Source: Symsagittifera roscoffensis
Taxonomy: Eukaryota > Xenacoelomorpha > Acoela > Convolutidae
Direction: 5' to 3'
Assembly: GCF_963678635.1 (NCBI RefSeq)
Contig: NC_087066.1
Span: forward strand, 56,996,312 to 57,060,311
Length of the DNA: 64,000 nucleotides
In this document: one piece after another, positions 56,741 to 64,000 of the stretch
Numbering within the stretch: position 1 is the first letter of the stretch
Layout: every line of letters starts with the position of its first letter
Notes under the pieces: model-generated
The model's database searches: none
Told to the model about the DNA's origin: nothing
What the model saw: the letters and a program-made list of their open reading frames with translations, nothing else
Position numbers and translations under genes: made by a program

Positions 56741-57042
56741 ACCTCCTTGAGTGAAAGGTTCGACAACGGGGCTCTTGGTGTGACCTGCTCTGTCGTTCGT
56801 TGGATCGCTCTCGCATCCTCTATTGTCCGGTATAGATTCTTTCAAGTATCCGTCCTCTGTGCTGTCGTTTGCCCCCCCCGCCACCACTCCTGCGCTCTCT
56901 ATTTTGATATGATCTAGTTCCTTTTATCTAAATCAATGACATTTGAGAATTTCAGAAGGTGTTAGGCGACCTATTAAAATAATTCAAGAAATGTGTACAT
57001 CCAATGGATGGTTGCTTTGTTGACGAAGTTTTCCGAATGATT

Positions 57043-57480
57043 TTATCGATCGCAGCATTTAGAGTCGGTTTGGGCCATAATTTTTGCTCCGACTGTGTAA
57101 ATTAAACGTTCTACGATTCCATTTGATCTGTGATTTCCCATCGTACAAAAAATTAACTTAATATGATTCTTCTCGCAGAAGTTTTTGAATTCATTGGAAA
57201 TAAAACACGACCCATGGTCTACTCTGATAGATTTCGGAAACCTATGTAATTTGCAGTTATCCGTCAAAAATGTAAATATAGAAGAAGCTGAAGTTCTATG
57301 TTTTACATTAGCTGAAGGAAATTTGGTGAATCCGTCTATGCAAAAAAAATTTTCAAATGTTTTTTCCAGATGTCCTGCAAAATCCAGATTTATTTTTTTG
57401 TTAGGTTCTGTTAAGTTTGGTTTTTTCTCCCGTACTAGCCGAGCCCAGAAGACTTCAAGTTTCTTACCAGCTTTTATACA
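57043..57480 (-). pseudogene. Gypsy C integrase catalytic core
   Basis: The frame 57043-57267 reads FPKSIRVDHGSCFISNEFKN, then KLIFCTMGNHRSNGIVERL. It carries the second catalytic Asp (VDHG) and the Glu (VERL). The first Asp lies upstream as NLDFAGHL at about 57380-57405, in a different frame. All three DDE residues survive in the DNA, but a frameshift separates them. Confidence 0.85.
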
Positions 57481-57489
57481 CTGCGCACA

Positions 57490-58190
57490 TTTTTTTCCGT
57501 GATGGTAAATTTCCCGGTATAAATAACCAACTGTTTTCGAGCAGAGTTTTCATCCCGAACTATCCTTGATGGGTCTCATGCAAAAGCGTCATAAACGGGA
57601 ATTAATGGTCTTGTGGGTCGATCCGTTTATTCTCGTTGAATATTATTCCTTTATTCAGATGGATGTCGCGTTGGAAGGTCTTCGAATTCGCCCCGAATCT
57701 ATCCAGTGCTCTTCCTTCTTCCACCGCCTTCTTCACTTCTTTGAAGATTTTGTCTTCGTCTGCTATCATCCTGATGAGTATGTTTCAACAATGTTTCGTA
57801 AACCCATCCCATTGCTCCGATGTAGCTCCTAAGCCGTTATGCTACGCATCTGTTTTCAGTCTTGATTTCCTTCTTATATCAAAGTGATTAATTTCCGTTA
57901 TATTCACGATTTGGTTTTTTAATTCTTCAAAAGCTTTCGTGTGTAAATTTTTCTAATGGTATATTGACTTCTTGTTTTTTAGGGGACGAAGCGGTGAACT
58001 CAAGATTGAAAGGCTAGGGTCGAATTCCTTGTACTGGTATATTGAACCAAAGAAGGATCTTCGCTCTGAAATTTTCTTCGGCTTCGGAAAATTTTTTATT
58101 GAGTCAAATTTCACCACAAAAGGGTTTCAACCCTGCGTGCAAAATCTTGAACCAAAACCATTCAATGTCTTTTCGAAAAATTCCCGGTAT
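57490..58190 (-). pseudogene. Gypsy C internal duplicated block (RT/RNase H and integrase zinc region)
   Basis: 57490-57790 repeats the integrase N-terminal sequence of 58190-58500 (tcccggtata...gagttttcatcccgaa...ctcatgcaaaagcgtc). 57800-58160 repeats the RT/RNase H sequence of 59360-59600 (aagccgttatgc.acgcatctgttttcagtcttgatt). It is a second, diverged copy of these domains inserted between integrase parts. Confidence 0.65.
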
Positions 58191-58522
58191 AGGTCAGGCC
58201 ACCAAATTTTTTCCGCCAGAGTTTTCATCCCGAAGTGTCCTGGATGGATCTCATGCAAAAGCGTCCTGAACTGGGATCTATGGTCTGCTAGGACGAACAA
58301 TTTATTGCCGTTGAATAATCTTCCTTTCTTCAGATGGATGTCCCGTTGAAAGCTCTTCAAATTGGCCCCGAATCTATCCAGTGGTCTTCTTTCTTCCACC
58401 GCCTTCTTCACTTCTTTGAGGTTTTTGTCTTCGCCTGTCATCATCCTGATGAGTATGTTTGAACAATGGTCCGTAAACACTAAGGGAGATGAAGGTATTT
58501 TTAACCCCCTTACTTTTTGCAA
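58127..58522 (-). pseudogene. Gypsy C integrase N-terminal zinc-binding region
   Basis: A 131-codon frame ending FRTLLHEIHPGHFGMKTLAE followed by KIWWPDLYREFFEK. The H..H spacing and K-WWP-LYR block are characteristic of the H2C2 integrase domain of Ty3/Gypsy elements. The two Cys residues expected downstream are not clear. The upstream part links to RNase H. Confidence 0.75.
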
Positions 58523-58744
58523 TTAATTTCTGGTGTATTTCGGACAAAATGTCGTTCTCGAATTTTACTGAAATTACTTGATTTTCTAACGAGGTGATAA
58601 TTTTAACGATTGTACTGAGGCTTGAAAAGCCAAAAGTTCAGAATTGTCTTCTTGACTTATAATATAATAAAAATGATAAAATTGAAGGTATAAAAAATGT
58701 TTTGTCTGATAAGAATGTTTGATTGAAATTAAATGTGGAACGGT

Positions 58745-59330
58745 TTAAGGGAACGCGGCTGCTCGTACAAGACTCTGAACGCGAGTGATTTGAACTGCAA
58801 ATTCGAACTGTGCTGTGACGTAATTAAGAATATTCGCTAAGAATGACCATTGGATATGTTGTAATTTTTCGTTATTTCCGACCATTGGATATACGCAATC
58901 CAAGTTAGTAATACTATTTACACTGTATACATCCACTGGATTATCAATCAACAAATCATTCTTTATGCGATTCTTCTTTTTACAGTCACTATTTACAATT
59001 AAAATTTCTAAATTTTTGTTATCTGTTGCCACTACAAATTCGTTGTCACAATGTGAGGATGAGAAGGCTTTTCCTGAAGATAATGGCGAAAATAAATTGG
59101 TAAAAACCATTTCTTTCCCTGTGATATGTTTTATTTTGAAACTAAAAGGCAAGAGTCGGTTTACCCAACGGGTCAGTCTACTATGCATTGTTTTTTTGCT
59201 ATGGTTTGCGTTTAACAATAAGTTCCGTTACAAAATCAAACTAAGCGCCATATAAGTAACTTTTGAAATGTTTAGTTGCCCACATCCACAAGTTCTAACT
59301 CATTTGTTTCTTTTCGTGGGTGTTTTAAAG
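58745..59330 (-). pseudogene. Gypsy C RNase H C-terminal part
   Basis: The frame 58745-59218 begins with ANHSKKTMHSRLTRWVNRLL followed by PFSFKIKHITGKEM, the RNase H tail typical of Gypsy elements (R..RW...L..F.F.I.H..GK.N). The linker CDNEFVVATDNKN follows, matching element A. Stops separate it from the RT. Confidence 0.75.
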
Positions 59331-59339
59331 CGAGAAGCA

Positions 59340-60150
59340 AACGCAACATTTATCCAAAGTTCCCATCTCATTGCTTCAATGTAGTTCCCAAGCCGTTATG
59401 CGACGCATCTGTTTTCAGTCTTGATTCCCTTGAAAGGTTAGGGTCGAATTCCATGTACTGGTAAATTGAACCAAATAGGATCTTAGCTCTGAAATGTTCT
59501 TCGGTTTCGGAAAACTTTTTTATTGAGTCCAATTTCACCACAAAAGGGTTTCAATCCTGTGCGCGAAATTTTGAACCCTAACCATTCAATGTCTTTTTGA
59601 AAAAACGCGCATTTTTAAAATATCCTGGAAAGCAAAAAAAATCCCATTTTTTGTTTTCTAGGAGACTCAGAATTTTCCAAAAGGATTGCTGTAAGTTCTT
59701 CCAAAGAAAATTTCGAGGCAATTGAAATATCGTTAATGTAGAAGTTGGTAAACGGTATATATTTTAAGAGTGCTTCTCTTACCCTTTGTAACTCGTTTGG
59801 CATATCTCTCAACTCATAGAATCCCGTTAAAAATCGATAGTTTCAGTTGGTTTCGCACCATACTATGCTAAAATTGCGTTGTTTAATCGTGTCATCATAT
59901 AATTGTAGCTGGCTTTGAGCGTATTTCAGGTCTAAGCTACTGAACCACATTTCACCTGAATATTTATTTGAGAGTTCGAGAGCGATGTTGAAAAATGAGT
60001 TAGTGTATACTTGGCGTTTGATATTTATTTTTAAAAATCTGGTCGTTTAAAAATTTAGATTCTAGGGTTAATTTAATAGTGCCATATTTTGTTCTTGTAA
60101 TTAAAGTTAGGCTTATGAAACAGTCCTCATCTCATTTATCTAGTTTCACA
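59340..60150 (-). pseudogene. Gypsy C reverse transcriptase, catalytic motif mutated
   Basis: The frame 59615-59812 contains FTNFYINDISIASKFSLEEL. The catalytic YxDD motif is YIND (59729-59740), the first Asp replaced by Asn, which would inactivate the enzyme. Neighbouring minus-strand sequence carries the other palm and finger pieces (near 59815-60120) in several frames. The thumb region continues to about 59340. Confidence 0.75.
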
Positions 60151-60193
60151 ATGTGCCCTTGCCCTTCTTTCTCCATTCTATTTAATTTGGACT

Positions 60194-60410
60194 TTACACT
60201 ATCAGTATATGCAAAGAAACTCTTCTACTTTTGGTTCGTACTGGCTTAAAGAGTGAATGGAAATGTGCAATCTTTCTGTCCCATAGTATTTTTCCTACTT
60301 TGTTCAAAAGTCCTTTGAAATGATTGTGCATGTTAAAAGTTGTTTTCGAATGGACATTAGACTTACACAAAACGAGAAGAGATACGTTGTTCACTGGAAG
60401 TAGCGGTTAT
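60194..60410 (-). pseudogene. Gypsy C reverse transcriptase N-terminal linker
   Basis: Reads HFKGLLNKVGKILWDRKIAH, then FHSLFKPVRTKSRRVSLHIL, corresponding to 28684-28875 in element A (EELFTRVGKTIHSV). Confidence 0.65.
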
Positions 60411-60414
60411 TTCT

Positions 60415-60590
60415 GCGTGATTTTCATTTCGATTCGAAGAAGTTGTCGTTTCCCAAGATGTTTCTATCGTATCCAGTGATTATAAGAAAGTGAGTTTCTT
60501 CTGAAGTCCATACGTTAGATTGTATTCTGACCAAGGTTTTTCCGATAAGGTTTATTGTATCGTTAGTGAAGCCGCAGCAAAGTGTTTAAC
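60415..60590 (-). pseudogene. Gypsy C protease C-terminal remnant
   Basis: The minus strand reads LCCGFTNDTINLIGKTLVRI, then SEETHFLIITG and RNILGNDNF, equivalent to 28884-29141 in element A. ILGND is the intact family motif. The active-site half is deleted. Confidence 0.6.
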
Positions 60591-60803
60591 AAAGGCTGCG
60601 TCCAGAAGATTGAAATTTTTTTTAAAGCAAATGGATAAAACTTTCACCGTTAGTTGTTTGTGAGCAAACAATATTTTTCCTTCGGCTCCTAAGGCAAAGT
60701 AAAGGATGGATCTTACTTTCTTGTCTGCTTCGATTCTCTTCAGCCCCCGAATTTTCGTTTCTCCTCTGATTCTTTTGTCCTCTGCGTTTTCATAGACTCG
60801 CAT
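60552..60803 (-). pseudogene. Gypsy C gag N-terminal remnant
   Basis: Contains RIEADKKVRSILYFALGAEG, matching EADKKLRSILFLALG of element A. The remainder of gag is missing; the frame runs directly into protease sequence, showing a large deletion. Confidence 0.6.
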
Positions 60804-60866
60804 TACTTTTTTGCTTCTGACTTTCCTCTGCGTTTCAGTTTCTTCATCTTGGGCGTTCTAAAACAG

Positions 60867-61054
60867 GGATTTACTAAAGCTAACTAAGCTAGGTTAAAAG
60901 AAAAATATTATTGTTTTAAGTTTAAACTGACTGTTGTCTAAAGAGAACAATTTTGACGCGAAGTCCAATGGACTTCGTATAAAACACAGCTGACTGGTAA
61001 ATAGTTAGTTGCTAGATATCAAGTTTATTAACTTAAAAACAAACAATCACAACA
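60867..61054 (-). repeat. 5' LTR of Gypsy element C
   Basis: Aligns with 55131-55319: ttactaaagctaactaagct...gacgcgaagtccaatgga.ttcgtat...caatcacaaca. It is the upstream LTR for minus-strand transcription. Confidence 0.8.
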
Positions 61055-61164
61055 TCTGTTATGGTTTTTTTTCTCGTATCATCACGTGCGCAAGTGTCAA
61101 CAGAATATTTCTTACGGCAATTGTCCCTAACCAACTCTAACGATAAATTACGCCAAGTGACTCT

Positions 61165-61253
61165 TCATCCGGAAAGCAGATCGAGCTTAACTGTCTGGAG
61201 GAAGTGAAAGTCGTAACAAGGTTACTGTAGGGTAATCTGCGGAATGATCAGTG
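61165..61253 (+). pseudogene. Degenerate 3' end of an 18S rRNA gene
   Basis: Contains GAGGAAGTGAAAGTCGTAAC followed by AAGG, and CTGCGGAATGATCA at the end, the layout of the almost invariant 3' end of eukaryotic 18S rRNA. Compared with the universal sequence there are about six substitutions between AACAAGG and GATCA, where functional genes show almost none. It therefore looks like an rDNA pseudogene. The decoding region further upstream and a 5.8S downstream are not recognised. Confidence 0.75.
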
Positions 61254-63173
61254 GTTTACCTCCGAAAGGTGAGCGAAGAGCCGACGTCTTAATAAAAGAA
61301 AACGACGCAGTAGAAATGACGCAAGTCAAGTCGTTCAAAAAAAATCTTTGGAATATTTTTTAGTTTATCATATTTTTTATCATATCATATTTTTTAATTT
61401 TTTATAAGACTGACTTAGAGAAAAAAGACCAAGCTAATTTCTATTTTTTTCTTTGCTATTTTCTATCAATTTTGCTTTGCTACTGAGCCGACGCAGAAAA
61501 CTTGTATCTCGCTCTGGTATAATCTGAAGCTGTCTTCACCAAAATGATCATTTCAACCTGCCTTGAATCCAATAATGACTCGACTCTAGAGCGAGTTTGG
61601 ATAACAGCTTCATTGGATCAGCTTGACATGACGTACATCAGGCTAGGCTTGGACTCCATAGTTGTCAGAATCTGCCATAGCAACTGGAGTCGCAGTTACA
61701 TATTTTGCGCCACCTATCTTTTTAGCGCTCACTTTATTGATTCACATGTAATCAACCACAAGCGTGGTATCATTTAATGTCATATGGAGAAATTGCAACC
61801 CAGGTCAATCACACTTTCTCAATATTCATACTTTGCTCATCGGAAGATGAGGCAAACTGTCACGTCTCATCGCTAGCATAGTAAGCAATCATGTTTCATA
61901 ACAGTTCTACCCCAATTTCAGCGTTCTTAAACCAATTGATCGATTGACCGATAAGTTGAATCGATTGACATTAGCACCAGTTAGTTCCCAGCCATACAAG
62001 GACTTTTTGGCGTAATTTTGACCGTTTGAAGCAAGTTTGTGGACGGAGTGAACTTCTACTTAAGTCAGCGGACCAATAAAACTTTTTTAAATTGATGTGC
62101 GCGAAATTTGAAGTCTTCGGTGTAAAATTTGCCTGATACTAACAATTTTGGGTGAATTTTACACACAAAATTGCGACAAATTACGAAGGTTAGTACGTAC
62201 TGGGCTTTTCAAACCAACAACCATTTTGTTTTATTGTCCATAATAGAAAACAGAGATGCTACAGGAGCGGATTTGATTTTCAGAAAAAAACTTGAAAATT
62301 TTGACCTTGTTGAAGATCGACCAAATTGATTTTCTGAGCTCTCCCAAACCACTATAAAGACACGAATTTGACAAAATTTTCTACGCCGCAGGCAAATTTT
62401 TGAAAAAAAAGCTAAAAATAAAATTTTAAGGTCAGCCAGCCAAAAATGGATATCTCAAAATAAATCTTTGCTTTCTATAGGGATAACCGCGGAATAGCCA
62501 TGTGCATACTTTACAATCAATTAACTTCAACGCGCTTCGATGCAATGAATTAAAACAATTCAAGCTATGCAGTGAACTGATAACTTAACAGCGCATGAAT
62601 CGCTAATGACTTCTTACTTTCGAAGCCCTTATCAATCTGTTTTCTTGACACAAAAACTTAAAAATCATGTGGTCCGCCATAATGAAAAGTAAAACAAATC
62701 TATTCATTCGACCATGTCGTATAAATTCACAAGACAAACTAGAAAAAAATCAAACGCTCTTTGGTCCTTAAAATTGACAAATGGGGTGAAACAAGGCATA
62801 AAAAGCTTACTGAAAACACTATAATGTTTCTGAAAAAGAATTGAAACACCTTTTTTGGTAACGAAATCGCATAGAAGACTAAATACCTACCGTTACTTAC
62901 CAAATGCCTACCAAATACCTAACAATACCTACCAAATAACCTATCATTCAATGTCAAGAAAGACGCATTCATGCATTTTGTAGCAGTAAACCCATTACGA
63001 GAACGTAATCAATTTTTTTAATCAATAGCTTTCTTCGAACGTTAGGTATTAAAAGTCGGATCATTTGAAATATTGGTTGGTAGTTGAGTGATAATGGCAC
63101 AGAATTCATTGATCAAAAACTAAATACACTGTGCCTGCTTAAAAAAAACGGAACCCTTACATATGAACCAATG
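61254..63173. other. Intergenic DNA
   Basis: 61254-61310 may be the start of a decayed ITS1. A hAT-MITE fragment lies at 62265-62460. The frame 61544-61777 is not recognised. A short tandem stretch of ctaccaaat/cctaacaat units lies at 62884-62945. Confidence 0.5.
62265..62460. mobile_element. Diverged hAT-MITE fragment
   Basis: CAGGAGCGGATTTG at 62261-62274 resembles the hAT terminus CAGGGGCGGATCC. It is followed by aaattgattttctgagctctccc...cgccgcaggcaaatttttgaaaaaa, matching 4840-4920. Confidence 0.55.
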
Positions 63174-63583
63174 TGGAACCTGATCTAAACTACATTTTAT
63201 GATTGGATAAATTAGATATTTTACCAATGTAAAGTATTTAATATTAACCAATCATGATCCATCTAACTAACAACCCACTTATTTGTAAGTGCTGAAATTA
63301 CTTGTAATTTCAGCACCAGAGAGATTTGAATTTAACTTAGAAATTAGTTGAACTCTCCCGAGCACTTCAGCAGCCGCAATAAACCAGTATACCCTAGATC
63401 TATTGAGCCTAGCAGAGACTAGTTAAACAACCTGAGACTAGATAGTATAAGAGTAAGATTAGGATCGGTATTAGACTAAGAATTTGCACGAATCTATCCG
63501 GCCGAAAATAAGATAGCGTGACGAGCAGACGGTGTACCCTATCCGAAATTACTCTATGAGTTATACCCATCGGTCCTAACTCA
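63174..63583 (+). repeat. 410-bp LTR-like terminal repeat, right copy
   Basis: Starts TGGAACCTGATC and ends AACTCA (TG...CA); same length as 2514-2923 and its inverted homologue, with scattered substitutions. The sequence outside (catatgaaccaatg) is unrelated to that outside the left copy, so the two are separate insertions. Confidence 0.5.
63289..63316. other. Perfect 28-nt palindromic hairpin in the right terminal repeat
   Basis: A 13-bp stem starting GTGCTGAAATTAC with a TT loop. It is conserved with a single mismatch in the left copy. Confidence 0.7.
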
Positions 63584-63585
63584 TC

Positions 63586-63596
63586 TGGTGCGACCA
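63586..63596 (+). other. Candidate primer-binding site, right copy
   Basis: TGGTGCGACCA, 2 nt after the terminal repeat; identical to the left copy. Confidence 0.4.
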
Positions 63597-63670
63597 TAAG
63601 TCTCGAACAAGACCTTAATAGCTTAGAGTTAACCAAAATAGATTAGAAATTAGACAAAAACATTTACAAA

Positions 63671-63904
63671 ATGTTATACGATAATAATTTAATCGAAATG
63701 TCTCTACGACTCAATAGATCAAAGCCAATATTCCGAACCATAACAGAACTACCCGGAATTGGAAGAAGACCTCGAACCAGAGACGACATACGACAAAGTA
63801 GAAACTTGCCATATAGCTATATGATAGTTAGGTAAAAACCAGAACAAACTTTTATATTTAGAAAACTACTGGCAATGAATTTAGATTTTCATTTGCAAAC
63901 ATAA
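63671..63904 (+). pseudogene. Right copy of the 77-aa ORF with a premature stop
   Basis: The same frame as 2192-2425 with identical start and stop positions, but codon 55 is TAA (63833-63835) where the left copy has CAA. There are a few amino-acid changes (E to K, L to P, K to R). Homology continues to the window edge. Confidence 0.6.
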
Positions 63905-64000
63905 AACCTTGAAGTTAATCTTCAAAATCATTTCAGGCGCTAAACAAAATTATTAATATACAATAACGATTGATAAAAAGATCTCAGATCGTTTTCTTAA

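Larger units (their letters stand above)
55131..61054 (-). mobile_element. Ty3/Gypsy retrotransposon C, decayed and rearranged
   Basis: Two LTRs bracket about 5.5 kb of minus-strand gag-pol remnants of the same family as element A. Most of gag and the protease active site are deleted. Part of RT-RNase H and the integrase zinc domain is present twice: 57490-58190 repeats sequence of 58190-58520 and 59340-59600. The pol order is therefore scrambled. Frameshifts and stops are frequent and the RT motif is mutated, so the element is inactive. No matching target-site duplication was seen outside the LTRs. Confidence 0.9.

Overview
This is an AT-rich, gene-poor stretch of an animal nuclear genome. 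The animal is most likely an invertebrate; I cannot name the species. Only one convincing host coding exon is visible: a 63-residue PEP-19/PCP4-like IQ-motif protein at about 53.5 kb, preceded by a normal 3' splice site. Nearly everything else is transposon sequence, segmental duplication, satellite-like repeat or featureless AT-rich DNA. Most open frames in the window are chance frames or pieces of decayed elements.

Layout. (1) 1-2923 and 63174-64000 hold two inward-facing copies of one unrecognised element. Each copy ends in a 410-bp TG...CA repeat followed by TC and an identical 11-nt site that looks like a tRNA primer-binding site. The left copy continues off the window with a 77-aa ORF, a repeat-rich leader, a basic 155-aa ORF and an overlapping open frame of at least 273 codons. 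(2) 2924-16100 is a block of segmental duplications. It contains an old copy of repeat E (2924-4480), a 200-N gap, a roughly 4.7-kb unit present twice at very high identity (4681-9402 and 10752-15482), and a 753-bp tandem duplication between them. The unit carries a small hAT-like MITE, a tRNA-like sequence and a decayed hAT transposase of the 52-kDa-repressor/ZMYM type. (3) 17563-23085 holds repeat F copies, ending in a 2,016-bp tandem duplication, plus a stray Gypsy integrase tail.

(4) 24.1-30.2 kb is a decayed Ty3/Gypsy element on the minus strand (element A). (5) 30.2-53.5 kb is mostly intergenic, with small MITEs, a 43-bp tandem repeat, a roughly 5.8-kb array of degenerate ~170-250-bp repeats (41.3-47.1 kb), and many copies of a ~545-bp non-autonomous family (family M). 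Family M has a 17-nt hairpin near each end. (6) 53.5 kb is the PEP-19-like exon. (7) 55131-61054 is a second Gypsy element of the same family (element C), with both 188-189-bp LTRs but rearranged coding order. It lies about 110 bp from a degenerate 3' end of an 18S rRNA gene (61165-61253).

The genes do not form an operon or pathway; the window records successive waves of retrotransposon, hAT and MITE insertion and local duplication. The most novel candidates are the terminal element with its unusual leader and overlapping ORFs, and the paired-hairpin family M.
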